A DNA stretch of 64,000 nucleotides from Glaciimonas sp. PAMC28666 (GCF_016917355.1 NZ_CP070304.1:1488001-1552000), one strand, 5' to 3'; positions 26,721 through 36,888 are shown, counted from the first letter of the stretch. Notes: generated from the sequence alone by a model not told the origin. Numbers and translations: made by a program.

Positions 26721-26738
26721 TTCCAAAAAGTTTTGGAA
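26721..26738. promoter_or_regulatory. Inverted repeat upstream of minC (TTCCAAAA-2-TTTTGGAA)
   Basis: Perfect 8-bp dyad with a 2-base centre, 98 bases before the minC ATG. The two-base centre suits a DNA operator better than an RNA hairpin. Confidence 0.35.
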
Positions 26739-26835
26739 CGATTATTACTGCTTGCCATACTGATTCCTAACCCTATTTGCGAGTCGTTAGCGGCCTCCGG
26801 TTGCACTGTGGTTCGCTTATTCAATCTGTTGCTTT

Positions 26836-27633
26836 ATGCCCAAAAATAAGACACGCAAGCCAATTGAAATTAAGATAGCAACGGTCGTGGCGGTTTCAGT
26901 TATTCTTCACGACGTGGATCTTTCGGTACTAGATAACGCATTGAAAGAGATGACGGGCGGTATCTCCGACTTCTTCGATAATGAATTCGCGGTAATCGAT
27001 ATCGCTGCTTTAGAGGATTCACCCAATGATATTGACTGGGGCGCACTGGTCAGACTGCTGAAAACCTATCAACTTAACGCCGTGGCAGTGCGCAATGCAC
27101 CAGAATCAATGCATCCCGCCGTCATCGGGAACGGCCTGAGTATTGACACGGTGATTGCGCCTCGCACCGACTCCATCGCCCCATTGACCGCTGGGCAACC
27201 AATTGATGAATCCGCAGCCGATGTCGAGCAGGTTGCACCATCTACACCGCCTGCATCGCCAGTTACATCCGCAACTTTCCCCCTTCAGCAACCCATGATC
27301 GTCGACACACCAGTACGCGCCGGGCAAAAGATTTATGCACGTGGCACCGACCTTATCATTACTGCGATGGTCAATAATGGCGCCGAAATCATCGCCGACG
27401 GGAGTATCCACGTTTACGCACCATTGCGCGGCCGGGCTTTGGCAGGTGCGAGCGGCGATACAGAAGCACGCATTTTTGCTACCGCAATGGAGCCTGAACT
27501 GGTGTCAATTGCTGGCGTGTATCGGACCTTTGAAAATGGCTTACCAGCGGAATTGAAGGGTCAGGCGGCGCAAGTGCGATTAAACGGTGACCGGATTGAT
27601 GTTATTTCGCTCAACTCAGCTTCCAGAGCATAA
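26836..27633 (+). CDS. minC: Septum site-determining protein MinC
   Basis: 265 residues. N-terminal MinC domain that inhibits FtsZ, a Pro/Ala-rich linker at about 120-155, and a C-terminal beta-helix domain (VRAGQKIYARGTDLII, HVYAPLRGRALAGASGD) that dimerises and binds MinD. It blocks division at the cell poles, acting with MinD and MinE encoded next and with FtsZ encoded at 62-63 kb. First gene of the minCDE operon; 27 bases separate it from minD. Confidence 0.96.
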   Translation: MPKNKTRKPIEIKIATVVAVSVILHDVDLSVLDNALKEMTGGISDFFDNEFAVIDIAALEDSPNDIDWGALVRLLKTYQLNAVAVRNAPESMHPAVIGNGLSIDTVIAPRTDSIAPLTAGQPIDESAADVEQVAPSTPPASPVTSATFPLQQPMIVDTPVRAGQKIYARGTDLIITAMVNNGAEIIADGSIHVYAPLRGRALAGASGDTEARIFATAMEPELVSIAGVYRTFENGLPAELKGQAAQVRLNGDRIDVISLNSASRA

Positions 27634-27660
27634 TTTTTAGTATTCAAAATAGGAGTTTTC

Positions 27661-28476
27661 GTGGCAAAAATCATCGTTGTAACATCTGGCAAAGGCGGCG
27701 TCGGCAAGACGACATCCAGCGCCAGCTTTGCCTCAGGACTGGCCATGCGTGGTCACAAAACCGCTGTTCTGGATTTTGACGTCGGCCTACGTAATCTCGA
27801 TCTGATTATGGGCTGCGAACGGCGCGTAGTGTATGACCTGATCAATGTAGTGAACAACGAAGCAACACTCAATCAGGCTCTGATCAAGGATAAGCATTGC
27901 GACAACTTATTCATTCTTCCGGCATCCCAAACTCGCGATAAAGACGCCCTGACCGAAGAGGGCGTGGAGCGCGTATTGAACGATTTGGCGAAAATGGATT
28001 TCGAATTCATTGTCTGCGACTCACCTGCTGGCATTGAACGCGGCGCGGTGATGGCGCTGACCTTTGCCGATGAAGCCGTGATTGTGACAAATCCCGAGGT
28101 TTCCTCAGTCCGTGACTCAGATCGCATTTTAGGGATTATCCAGGCCAAATCGCGGCGCGCTCAAAATGGCGGAGAGCCGGTCAAAGAGCATCTGCTGATA
28201 ACTCGCTATTCGCCAAAACGCGTTGAGGCGGGCGAGATGCTTTCGCATACCGATGTCCAGGATATATTGCGCATCCCTTTGATCGGCATCATTCCTGAAT
28301 CGGAAGCGGTGTTGCATGCATCGAACCAGGGCAATCCCGCGATCCACGTCAAGGGCAGCGATGTTGCCATGGCCTACGAGGACGTAGTCTCGCGATTCCT
28401 TGGCGAAGACGTGCCCCTTCGCTTTGCTAACTATCAAAAACCAGGCTTGCTATCGCGCCTCTTTGGAGGAAAGTAA
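27661..28476 (+). CDS. minD: Septum site-determining ATPase MinD
   Basis: 271 residues. Deviant Walker A KGGVGKTTSSA at about residues 10-20, DFDVGLRNLDLIMGCERR, and a C-terminal amphipathic membrane-targeting helix (PGLLSRLFGGK). It carries MinC to the membrane and oscillates with MinE. The start is a GTG at 27661 with an AGGAG site just upstream; no closer ATG exists. Confidence 0.97.
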   Translation: MAKIIVVTSGKGGVGKTTSSASFASGLAMRGHKTAVLDFDVGLRNLDLIMGCERRVVYDLINVVNNEATLNQALIKDKHCDNLFILPASQTRDKDALTEEGVERVLNDLAKMDFEFIVCDSPAGIERGAVMALTFADEAVIVTNPEVSSVRDSDRILGIIQAKSRRAQNGGEPVKEHLLITRYSPKRVEAGEMLSHTDVQDILRIPLIGIIPESEAVLHASNQGNPAIHVKGSDVAMAYEDVVSRFLGEDVPLRFANYQKPGLLSRLFGGK

Positions 28477-28477
28477 T

Positions 28478-28729
28478 ATGGCTTTACTCTCGTTCTTGTT
28501 CACGAAACAACCGAAAAGCGCGTCTGCCGCTAAGGAGCGCCTGCAAATTATCATCGCACGTGAACGCAGCGGCCGCCAAGGCCCGGATTTTTTGCCAGCG
28601 CTACATAAGGAACTGATTGAGGTTATTTCAAAATATACCAAGGTCAATGCCAACGACATTAAAATTTCACTGGATCGCCAGGGAAATCTGGAAATCCTCG
28701 ACGTCAATGTCGTGCTACCAGATATTTGA
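28478..28729 (+). CDS. minE: Cell division topological specificity factor MinE
   Basis: 83 residues, starting MALLSFLF, with the membrane/MinD-contact region (AKERLQIIIARER) at about 20-32 and the dimerisation domain ending in LEILDVNVVLPDI. It stimulates the MinD ATPase and so restricts MinC/MinD to the poles. The ATG at 28478 follows the minD stop by one base, with a GGAGG site inside the minD end. The frame is open upstream within minD, but the family start is clear. Confidence 0.96.
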   Translation: MALLSFLFTKQPKSASAAKERLQIIIARERSGRQGPDFLPALHKELIEVISKYTKVNANDIKISLDRQGNLEILDVNVVLPDI

Positions 28730-29170
28730 TTGAGTCCGCAATGAATGTCGGGTTCCGTTCAGCCACAGCGGGCGCTAATCGCGTCCGCATGTTTTTTGAA
28801 CCAGTTTTAGCACCCCTCTCCTAAAGTGTCGCGTGAAAGCGACATATCTCGCGCCGGAATTGATCTTTGGTGCAACATTGTAAATCGAAGAATTTTAAAA
28901 TTTCACATTGCATTATAATTGCAGCTTGCGCCGCAGCGAATCAACGACCTTCCACCGTTACGGTCAAAAAGGCTTCCTGCAACATAGCTTTCGCTGCGCG
29001 AAAAGTGTTAGCATAAAGTTATTAATACCGAGATCTCGAAAAAAGGCGACTATTGAGACTTGGGGCAGCGCTTGGACATTCGCTAATTACATCGGCGGTC
29101 GGGATTTTGGTCAAACTATTGACGACGTTCCTGACTTACATTAATTAACACCCAGCCCATTAATATCCCT
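28730..29170. other. Intergenic region between minE and the response regulator gene
   Basis: 441 bases. It contains a small hairpin TGTCGC/GCGACA at 28827-28844 without a T-run, and a TATAAT at 28914-28919 with no good -35 partner. It probably holds the promoter of the three-gene signalling set that follows. Confidence 0.45.
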
Positions 29171-29878
29171 ATGAGAATTGCTGTCCTTGACGACGATTTA
29201 AGCCAAACCGATCTGGTTTGCCAGGTACTCACCGCGAGCGGCCACGTTTGTCACCCCTTTCAAAGCGGCAAAGAAATCCTCAATGAGTTGCGGCGGGAGA
29301 GCTATGACATGCTCATTCTTGATTGGCAGGTACCCGACTTGAGTGGGGCCGAAGTCCTGCACTGGGTACGCGAGAAGCTGCCCCCGGAACTGCCGGTCTT
29401 GTTCATGACCAGCCGCTCAGGTGAGGACGATATCGTAGCGGGACTTGCGGCGGGCGCCGACGATTACATGATCAAACCGATACGTCGTGGCGAGTTGGTG
29501 GCCCGCGTGCAGGCCTTATTGCGTCGCGCTTACCCAATTCAAAATGCCAGCGAACAAATTACGTTCGGCGAATACATATTCGAAACGCGTGCTGCGCGCT
29601 TGACTCTCAGCAGCGTACAGATTGAAATCACGCAGAAAGAGTTCGATTTAGCGCTATTATTTTTCCGCAACCTCGGTCGCCCCTTATCGCGTGCCTACAT
29701 TCTCGAAGCAGTATGGTCGCGTGACATCGACATTCCTTCGCGCACGATGGATACCCACGTTTCCCGAGTTCGCAGCAAGCTACAATTACGACCAGAAAAT
29801 GGCTTTCGGCTGGCTCCCGTGTACAGCTATGGTTACCGTTTGGAACAATTATCAGAGCAGCGCGTAGTTGCGGCATAA
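29171..29878 (+). CDS. OmpR-family response regulator
   Basis: 235 residues. Receiver domain with acidic pocket (LDDD, residues 6-9), phospho-acceptor Asp51 (LILDWQVPD) and the Lys of the MIKP segment. It is followed by a winged-helix DNA-binding domain ending in TMDTHVSRVRSKLQL and YSYGYRLEQ. It is most likely phosphorylated by the CHASE2 kinase two genes downstream. Its stop codon directly abuts an in-frame TTG of the next gene, so the three genes form one operon. Confidence 0.92.
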   Translation: MRIAVLDDDLSQTDLVCQVLTASGHVCHPFQSGKEILNELRRESYDMLILDWQVPDLSGAEVLHWVREKLPPELPVLFMTSRSGEDDIVAGLAAGADDYMIKPIRRGELVARVQALLRRAYPIQNASEQITFGEYIFETRAARLTLSSVQIEITQKEFDLALLFFRNLGRPLSRAYILEAVWSRDIDIPSRTMDTHVSRVRSKLQLRPENGFRLAPVYSYGYRLEQLSEQRVVAA

Positions 29879-29914
29879 TTGTCGCGTGGTATCGCAATGT
29901 GGGTCGGAGAAAAA

Positions 29915-31645
29915 ATGCAGCGTTACACGGGACATCCGACACACGATATGAATAGTAGAAGATTTTCCAAGATTAAAAGACTCCGGCGAGTGGGTTTTAT
30001 GCTGTTGGCGGTGGGCATCTATTTTCAGGTTGATGCGGCGCCACTAGTAAAGCTTGACGCAGACTCCATTCGCGTGACGCCGACCACTATTACTTACCTG
30101 GCCCACAAAGGCGACACGTTAAGCACGATCGCAGAACAACTTACGTCTTCATACCAAAATTGGGTCGCGCTGCAAAAGATCAATAAAATCCCGAATGACC
30201 GCACCATTCCCATTGGGACGCCCATCCTCATTCCCTTAGGGATGCTGGTACAAACTCCTGCCAGTGCAAAAATTGTCGCATTTTCAGGCAGCGTTAATCT
30301 CGCCGCCGCCGACGGCAGCGCTATTCCCTTAGCGATTGACGCTAAGCTTCAGGAGGGCGCGCAGATTGAAACCGGCCAAAACAGTTTTGTCACATTAGGT
30401 CTTGATGACAATTCCCGCATTGCGATACCGTCCAACAGTCAAGTAAAAATCAGCCACTTGCGGGATGCACGCTTTACAAAAAGTCCCGTCACGGAGATCA
30501 CGCTTGTGCGAGGTCGGGTCGACTCACAGGTCTCGCCACTGAAGGAAAATAAGGGACGTTTTGAGGTGCGTTCTCCACTCGCCGTCGCCGGCGTTCGGGG
30601 TACCAGCTTTCGAGTAAATGTTAGTGATGGAGATATGGCAACTGAAGTCTTGCATGGGGTAGTTGCCGTTGCAAAAAACAATCGCCCTGCCGCCGGTTTC
30701 TCGCTACAAGCCGGTCAAGGAACGATCACCGATACGCAGAGCGTTCGCAAATCCGTTGCATTACTTCCGGCACCAACTTTGACCGGAAATTCCGCTTTGC
30801 AGGAACGCCCAACCGTGCGCCTTATCGTCGATCAAATGAGCGGTGCGCGGCGTTACCGTGCACAAATTGCGACCGATCAGGCCTTCGAGAATATCTTGTC
30901 TGAAATCGATACCGATACTCTTGAGCTCAGGCTTGACGGACTGATCGATGGCAACTACTTTGCAAGGGTGACTGCTATTGACGGCCAAGGCCTCGAAGGT
31001 TATCCACGGGAGGCTGCATTTACACTCAAAGCGCGCCCGGAGCCTCCCTTCCCGATTGGTCCAAAAGGAAAAGCGCGCATTTCCGACCCGTCGTTTAGCT
31101 GGTCCGAAACACCGGACGCCGCCCATTACCGCATTCAAATAGCCACCGATGATCAGTTCACGCAACTTGTTGTCGATGACGCGACTCTGACATCTGCGCA
31201 ATTCACCCCGCCCAAGTTAGTGCTTGGTTCGTATTTCTGGCGGATCGCCACAATCGTGACCCGCCAGGGAAAAGAGGATCAGGGTCCATTTGGTGATACT
31301 CAGATGGCGTCTCTAATGGCACCTTTGACACTGCCAAATATTAACCCGACCGGAGAAACGTTAGCGTTCAGATGGCACGGCGAACCTGGCCAAAGTTTCG
31401 TTATTGAAATCGCCCATGATGCGGCATTCACCTCACTTTTTTTAACACAGAACACGATAGTGCCCGAAATTACCGTAGCAAATCCACCTGACGGCTTCTA
31501 CTTCGTGCGCGTCAGGGCGATTGACTCCGATGGCTACATCGGCCCATTTTCTGAAGTCCAAAAAATCGCTATAGGCGGCTCATGGAAAACCAGTGACGGC
31601 GCGCCGCTCATCAATACCGGCGGCAACACACAAACCGGTTTTTAA
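29915..31645 (+). CDS. Exported LysM-FecR domain protein
   Basis: 576 residues. A signal peptide (FMLLAVGIYFQVDAAP) is followed by a LysM peptidoglycan-binding module (THKGDTLSTIAEQL-type segment, about residues 80-130), then a FecR-like domain (about 160-265: VAGVRGTSFRVN with VLHGVVAV), then repeated fibronectin-like strands (YRAQIATDQAFENIL, YRIQIATDDQFTQLV, FVIEIAHDAAFTSLF). It should sit in the periplasm bound to the cell wall. I chose the ATG at 29915 because GGAG lies five bases before it; other in-frame starts exist from 29879 to 29948. Between a response regulator and a CHASE2 kinase it may sense a wall or envelope signal; this role is inference. Confidence 0.85.
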   Translation: MQRYTGHPTHDMNSRRFSKIKRLRRVGFMLLAVGIYFQVDAAPLVKLDADSIRVTPTTITYLAHKGDTLSTIAEQLTSSYQNWVALQKINKIPNDRTIPIGTPILIPLGMLVQTPASAKIVAFSGSVNLAAADGSAIPLAIDAKLQEGAQIETGQNSFVTLGLDDNSRIAIPSNSQVKISHLRDARFTKSPVTEITLVRGRVDSQVSPLKENKGRFEVRSPLAVAGVRGTSFRVNVSDGDMATEVLHGVVAVAKNNRPAAGFSLQAGQGTITDTQSVRKSVALLPAPTLTGNSALQERPTVRLIVDQMSGARRYRAQIATDQAFENILSEIDTDTLELRLDGLIDGNYFARVTAIDGQGLEGYPREAAFTLKARPEPPFPIGPKGKARISDPSFSWSETPDAAHYRIQIATDDQFTQLVVDDATLTSAQFTPPKLVLGSYFWRIATIVTRQGKEDQGPFGDTQMASLMAPLTLPNINPTGETLAFRWHGEPGQSFVIEIAHDAAFTSLFLTQNTIVPEITVANPPDGFYFVRVRAIDSDGYIGPFSEVQKIAIGGSWKTSDGAPLINTGGNTQTGF

Positions 31646-31677
31646 CCCAACGGGCAGTATCCATTTCGGAGCATAGA

Positions 31678-34176
31678 ATGGTCCCACCGAACGGAGCCTT
31701 CTCGGGCGATGTTAAACGCGTTGCCTTGCGCCAATGGTTAGCGCTGACCGTCACGTTGTTGTTATTCACGGCAGCGCTCGGCTATCAAAACGGTTTGGTG
31801 CAACTTGACCTGCCGCTTTACGACCAGTTCATGCGCATTAACACGCGACCAGCGCGCGACGACATTATTATTGTCGCGATTGACGATTACAGTATTTCCC
31901 AGCTAGGTCGCTGGCCATGGCAGCGTGCCCTCCATGCGCAGGTACTGGATACGATCATGCAAGCCAAACCAAAAGCAATCGGTCTCGACGTAATCATGAC
32001 CGAGCCGGAATTAAGCACAACCTCCGCCGCTGCCGGTAAGCCCGGACTCAACAACGACGCAGCACTATCGACAGCGTTACAGGCCAGCAATAAGGTCGTC
32101 CTGCCGATGGTGACGGCAATGATGGGAAGCAGCATCACGAGCTTATTGCCAATACCCGGTTTTCTGAAGACCGCGCGCACCATTGGACATATCAATCTGG
32201 AGCTCGATAAGGATGGCGTAGCACGCAGCGTATTTTTAAAAGAAGGCCAGAATGGTAGCTGGTGGCCACACTTCGCACTGGCATTAGCCAAGATTGGCGA
32301 ACAGCACGTAACGAATTACCACCTGGGGTTACCCGGCGGACAGGACAGTACAGAGCAGCGCGACAATCATTCGTTAAGTGGTATCGACGATAATAGCGGC
32401 GAAGATAGCAACGTCAGCGAAAATCCGGGCAAAGCGGTTCATCACGGGGAATGGCAACGCGACTATCAAATGCACATTCCCTACGCCGGTGGTACCGGAC
32501 TTTTCCAGTCTATTCCGTATGTTTCCGTGCTCAGAGGCGAAGTTTCGAAGGATTTTTTTTACAATAAATATGTTTTAATCGGGGCAACGGCAGTCGGTAT
32601 GGCGGACGCTTTCCCCACCCCGGATTCGGGAACGTCCGGCGTCATGCCGGGCATTGAAATCAACGCCAATATTTTAGCCAGTTTGTTGGAACATCGATCG
32701 ATACGCATCGCGCCAACGTTGCAAACAACCGCCTTCAGCATCGTGCCGGTATTGATAGTTCTATTCAGCTACCTGTTACTCACGCCGCGCTTTTCGTTGA
32801 TGTTGACCGTGCTCCTGATGCTGATCACCGTCGCGGTCAGCTACGTCACATTTACACATGGATTATGGATCGCGCCGAGTGCGGCACTGATTGGAATGGG
32901 ATTAGCCTATCCTCTCTGGAGTTGGTGTCGTTTGGAAGCCGCGATTTCCTACCTCGGACAGGAGTTCATACTGCTGGATCAGGAACCACATTTGTTGCCG
33001 GAAGCAAAACCTTCAGGCAACCCTCTCTATCACGGTGAAGACCTGTTAGAGCAGCGTATCAATGCGATGCGCAACGCGGCACGTCGGGTGCGCGATTTGC
33101 GGCAGTTCATTTCTGACAATCTTGATAGTTTGCCGCATGCGACGCTGATCACCACGATCGACGGTGGCATAGTCGTGGTGAATCGGGTGGCCCAGGATTA
33201 CTTTGCGTCGCTAGGTATTACGACTATCTATGGCGCTAAGCTTCCTCCATTGTTTGCGCATGTTGCATCCCCACCTCCATTCGAAACGGCCCCCCATCAT
33301 CCTTTTAATTGGCCAGATTTGCTCAGCATGTCCTATCGTCAGGTACTCGCAGACGGCGTTTCGGTTCAAGATCGGAAAGAACGCGATCTATTGATCAAAA
33401 GCGCACCGTGTTACTCCTCCAGTCAAATCTTGAGCGGCTGGATCGTCAGTATTGTGGATATTTCAAGCATTCGTGCGGCAGAACGCAGTCGAGATGAGAC
33501 CTTACGCTTTTTGTCGCATGATATGCGCGCACCCCAAGCGTCCATTTTAGCGTTGTTAGAATTGCAAAGTGATCCATCCTCAGGATTACCGCAAAAGGAA
33601 TTTTTCGCACGGATTGAGCGCGCTTCACGAAAAACGTTAGGACTGGCAGACAATTTCGTTCAATTGGCGCGGGCTGAATCGGAATCCTACCGACTTGAAG
33701 AAGTTGATTTTCCCGATGTTGTGCTTGATGCCAGCGACGAAATGTGGACCTTGGCCAACAATAAGCAAATCGCCTTGGTCACCGACATCGCCGACGGCGA
33801 GTTTGTCACAAGCATTGATCGCGCCTTGATGGCGCGCGCGCTATGTAACCTGATCTCTAACGCGATTAATTATAGCCCTGCGGCAACGACCATTCATTGC
33901 GGCTTGCGTCATGGCTTCGATATCCAGGGCGCACCCTCTCACGTCATTTGCGTGATCCGCGATCAAGGCTATGGCATTGCAACGGAAGACCAGGCCAAAT
34001 TATTTCAACGATTTCAGCGCGTCGCGATTGCGGGACAACCGAAAACTGACGGTTTGGGTCTTGGACTGGTATTTGTCAAAACCGTCATCGAACGACATTT
34101 CGGATTGTTATCGTTCAGTAGTATTGTCGGGGAAGGCACCACCTTCACCATAACACTGCCATTGATATCGGCCTGA
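31678..34176 (+). CDS. CHASE2-domain sensor histidine kinase
   Basis: 832 residues. N-terminal membrane helix, extracytoplasmic CHASE2 domain (IIIVAIDDYSISQLGRWPW and KYVLIGATAVGMAD), three membrane helices at about 345-420, a PAS-like region (about 490-600), a HisKA phospho-acceptor with His614 (FLSHDMRAP) and a HATPase domain with NLISNAINYSP, DQGYGI and GLGLGL. It autophosphorylates on His614 and should pass phosphate to the regulator at 29171. ATG at 31678 after GGAG. The signal read by CHASE2 domains is unknown in general. Confidence 0.93.
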   Translation: MVPPNGAFSGDVKRVALRQWLALTVTLLLFTAALGYQNGLVQLDLPLYDQFMRINTRPARDDIIIVAIDDYSISQLGRWPWQRALHAQVLDTIMQAKPKAIGLDVIMTEPELSTTSAAAGKPGLNNDAALSTALQASNKVVLPMVTAMMGSSITSLLPIPGFLKTARTIGHINLELDKDGVARSVFLKEGQNGSWWPHFALALAKIGEQHVTNYHLGLPGGQDSTEQRDNHSLSGIDDNSGEDSNVSENPGKAVHHGEWQRDYQMHIPYAGGTGLFQSIPYVSVLRGEVSKDFFYNKYVLIGATAVGMADAFPTPDSGTSGVMPGIEINANILASLLEHRSIRIAPTLQTTAFSIVPVLIVLFSYLLLTPRFSLMLTVLLMLITVAVSYVTFTHGLWIAPSAALIGMGLAYPLWSWCRLEAAISYLGQEFILLDQEPHLLPEAKPSGNPLYHGEDLLEQRINAMRNAARRVRDLRQFISDNLDSLPHATLITTIDGGIVVVNRVAQDYFASLGITTIYGAKLPPLFAHVASPPPFETAPHHPFNWPDLLSMSYRQVLADGVSVQDRKERDLLIKSAPCYSSSQILSGWIVSIVDISSIRAAERSRDETLRFLSHDMRAPQASILALLELQSDPSSGLPQKEFFARIERASRKTLGLADNFVQLARAESESYRLEEVDFPDVVLDASDEMWTLANNKQIALVTDIADGEFVTSIDRALMARALCNLISNAINYSPAATTIHCGLRHGFDIQGAPSHVICVIRDQGYGIATEDQAKLFQRFQRVAIAGQPKTDGLGLGLVFVKTVIERHFGLLSFSSIVGEGTTFTITLPLISA

Positions 34177-34296
34177 CCATGCAATCACGGCTGAGACATG
34201 CGCCGCTTGCTCCACCATAATCATTTGAACATTGACTATCTTTTCATAAGCGATGGGCTAACTTGAAATCATTGAGAAGATTATCTAATGATTAAT

Positions 34297-34327
34297 AAAA
34301 AAGGCGTTAGACCTCAAAGAGAACGCC
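34297..34327 (-). terminator. Terminator-like hairpin facing left, upstream of hemA
   Basis: On the minus strand GGCGTT (34327-34322), a 13-base loop, AACGCC (34308-34303), then six T's. It faces away from hemA and there is no minus-strand gene to its right for many kb. Confidence 0.45.
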
Positions 34328-34332
34328 GGGGG

Positions 34333-34338
34333 TATAAT
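34333..34338 (+). promoter_or_regulatory. Probable -10 box of the hemA promoter
   Basis: Perfect TATAAT, 47 bases before the hemA ATG, in the context GGTATAATGCC. A -35 box is not clear at 16-18 bases, so it may depend on an activator. Confidence 0.5.
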
Positions 34339-34385
34339 GCCGAGTTATAAAGAGTCCCCTATTTTCCAACAGAGTTATTACCAAA

Positions 34386-35702
34386 ATGCACTTGCTAGCC
34401 GTCGGACTCAACCACACCACCGCGCCCGTTTCATTGCGCGAACAGGTGGCCTTTCCCTCTGACCAGATCGGTCAGGCGGTAACGGCGGCGCGTGCATGGT
34501 TTAGTGACAACAACGCCTCCGGCGTTGCAGACGAGGTGGCTATTTTATCCACGTGTAATCGTACTGAGCTGTATGCCGCAAGCGAGCTTTCCGGTGGTTC
34601 CATTGGATTGAACGACTCCCGCAACATTGATGCGGCAATTGATTCTACCGCCCATTTCCTCGCGCATTACCACAACCTTTCGTACGCCGATCTTCGCCCG
34701 CATTTGTACACGTTACCGCATGACCACGCGGCACGCCACGCTTTCCGCGTCGCGTCGGGGCTGGATTCGATGGTGCTGGGCGAACCGCAAATTCTCGGCC
34801 AGATGAAAGATGCCGTGCGCCATGCAGATGCCGTTGGCGGCCTTGGGACCTATTTACATCAGTTATTCCAGCGCACCTTTGCGGTGGCAAAAGAAGTCCG
34901 AACGACGACCAAAATCGGTGCCCATAGCGTCTCAATGGCGGCAGCAGCGGTACGTATGTCGGAGCGCATTTTCGATGCCATCTCTGGCCAAAACGTCCTG
35001 TTTATCGGTGCCGGGGAAATGATCGAGTTATGCGCAACGCACTTTGCGGCACAGAATCCAAAAACCCTGACGGTCGCAAACCGTACCCTTGAGCGGGCCG
35101 AAATGTTAGCGCACCGTTTTAGCGGGCAAGCGCTACGGCTGGCAGATTTGCCCGATCAACTGGGCAACTACGACATCATCGTTTCTTGTACTGCATCGTC
35201 ACTTCCAATTATTGGGTTAGGCATGGTTGAGCGCGCGGTCAAGGCGCGTCGCCATAAACCGATGTTTATGCTCGATCTGGCGGTGCCGCGTGACATCGAA
35301 AGCGAAGTCGGCCGTCTCGATGACGTGTTTTTATATACCGTGGACGATCTGGCTTCTGTGGTGCAGACCGGCCTTGAAAGTCGCATGGCTGCCGTATCCC
35401 AGGCTGAGGCCATTATCGAAACACGCGTGCAAGCTTTTATGCATTGGATCGATACCCGTGCCGTCGTCCCGGTGATTCAGGATTTGCATGAAAGCAGCGA
35501 ATTAATGCGAACGCTGGAATTGGAACGGGCCCGCAAGATGCTCGCCAAAGGCGAGGATGTTGATATCGTTTTAGAAGCGCTATCTAAAGGTCTCGCGGCC
35601 AAGTTCCTGCATGGACCGCAACAGGCGCTGCACAACGCACAAGGCGACGAGCGCGCTCGCCTCGCCATTTTGCTACCGCAACTATTCCGCAGCAAGCGTT
35701 AG
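34386..35702 (+). CDS. hemA: Glutamyl-tRNA reductase
   Basis: 438 residues. Catalytic Cys57 in [15 protein letters not shown]-binding domain with [18 protein letters not shown]-terminal helical dimerisation domain. It reduces glutamyl-tRNA to glutamate semialdehyde, the first committed step of tetrapyrrole (haem, siroheme) synthesis by the C5 route. Siroheme is needed by NirB in this window. First of the hemA, prfA, dsbB, prmC series, a common order except for dsbB. Confidence 0.97.
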   Translation: MHLLAVGLNHTTAPVSLREQVAFPSDQIGQAVTAARAWFSDNNASGVADEVAILSTCNRTELYAASELSGGSIGLNDSRNIDAAIDSTAHFLAHYHNLSYADLRPHLYTLPHDHAARHAFRVASGLDSMVLGEPQILGQMKDAVRHADAVGGLGTYLHQLFQRTFAVAKEVRTTTKIGAHSVSMAAAAVRMSERIFDAISGQNVLFIGAGEMIELCATHFAAQNPKTLTVANRTLERAEMLAHRFSGQALRLADLPDQLGNYDIIVSCTASSLPIIGLGMVERAVKARRHKPMFMLDLAVPRDIESEVGRLDDVFLYTVDDLASVVQTGLESRMAAVSQAEAIIETRVQAFMHWIDTRAVVPVIQDLHESSELMRTLELERARKMLAKGEDVDIVLEALSKGLAAKFLHGPQQALHNAQGDERARLAILLPQLFRSKR

Positions 35703-35805
35703 CGAAGTCATCCGCCAGCGTCCGCCACTCGGTCTAGTGAGTCGGCACTCCCTCTGTCATCATTCATCCGCAGCGTCCCTCGCTGCAAGCCACTAAAAGT
35801 ACGCC

Positions 35806-36888
35806 ATGAAGCCATCAATGCTTGCCAAACTTGACCAATTGTCGAATCGACTGGTTGAGGTTAACGATTTACTCAATCAAGAAGAAGCGACTGCCAACAT
35901 GGACAGCTATCGCAAGCTGTCGCGAGAACACGCAGAATTGGGGCCGTTGGTCACATTGTATTTAGGCTATACCCAGGCCGATGCGGATGTACAGACCGCG
36001 ATGGAAATGCTATCGGACCCGGATATGAAAGAATTCGCGCAGGAAGAGATTAACAGCGCCAAATCCCGCATGGAACAACTGGAAGCATATCTGCAAAAAA
36101 TGCTGCTGCCAAAAGATCTTAACGACGAACGCAATATCTTCCTTGAAATCCGGGCAGGTACCGGCGGCGACGAATCCGCGCTATTCGCCGGAGACTTATT
36201 GCGGATGTATACCCGTTTTGCAGAACGCAATCGCTGGCAAATCGAGATGGTATCGGCGTCGGACTCCGAAGTCGGCGGATACAAAGAAGTAATCGTGCGC
36301 CTGGTAGGATTTGGCGCTTATTCCAAATTAAAATTTGAGTCTGGTGGACACCGTGTACAGCGCGTTCCAACCACTGAAACGCAAGGTCGAATTCACACCT
36401 CGGCTTGTACCGTAGCGATCATGCCGGAAGCAGATGAGGTAGCAGACATTGCCATCAATCCGGCAGATATTCGGATTGATACCTATCGCGCATCGGGGGC
36501 CGGAGGTCAGCATATTAACAAGACCGACTCGGCAGTGCGGATCACGCATATTCCGACCGGTATCGTCGTCGAATGTCAGGATGATCGCAGTCAGCACAAA
36601 AATAAGGCGTCGGCGCTTAAAGTGCTGGCGGCACGGATCAAAGATGGTCAGTTACGCGAACAACAATCGAAAGAAGCCGCGACGCGCAAATCGCTCATCG
36701 GCTCCGGCGATCGCAGCGAGCGGATACGCACCTACAACTTTCCGCAAGGACGCATGACCGATCACCGTATCAATTTGACTTTATACAAACTCGACCACAT
36801 CATGGACGGCGATCTGGAAGAGTTGAGTAATGCATTGGCGGCCGAACATCAGGCCGAATTACTGGCTGCGTTAGCCGACGAAAGGTAA
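35806..36888 (+). CDS. prfA: Peptide chain release factor 1
   Basis: 360 residues with the GGQ peptidyl-tRNA hydrolysis motif (GAGGQHINK, about residue 235) and the PxT-type anticodon loop (RVPTTE, about 188). It releases proteins at UAA and UAG. Its GGQ Gln is the target of the PrmC methyltransferase encoded two genes downstream. ATG at 35806. Confidence 0.98.
   Translation: MKPSMLAKLDQLSNRLVEVNDLLNQEEATANMDSYRKLSREHAELGPLVTLYLGYTQADADVQTAMEMLSDPDMKEFAQEEINSAKSRMEQLEAYLQKMLLPKDLNDERNIFLEIRAGTGGDESALFAGDLLRMYTRFAERNRWQIEMVSASDSEVGGYKEVIVRLVGFGAYSKLKFESGGHRVQRVPTTETQGRIHTSACTVAIMPEADEVADIAINPADIRIDTYRASGAGGQHINKTDSAVRITHIPTGIVVECQDDRSQHKNKASALKVLAARIKDGQLREQQSKEAATRKSLIGSGDRSERIRTYNFPQGRMTDHRINLTLYKLDHIMDGDLEELSNALAAEHQAELLAALADER

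Larger units (their letters stand above)
26305..26835. other. Intergenic region between ycgR and minC
   Basis: 531 bases. Contents seen: the rest of the tandem repeat (to 26392) and two perfect inverted repeats at 26582-26598 and 26721-26738, listed separately. The minC promoter must be here. A frame at 26522-26770 has no recognisable product and I do not call it a gene. Confidence 0.6.
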
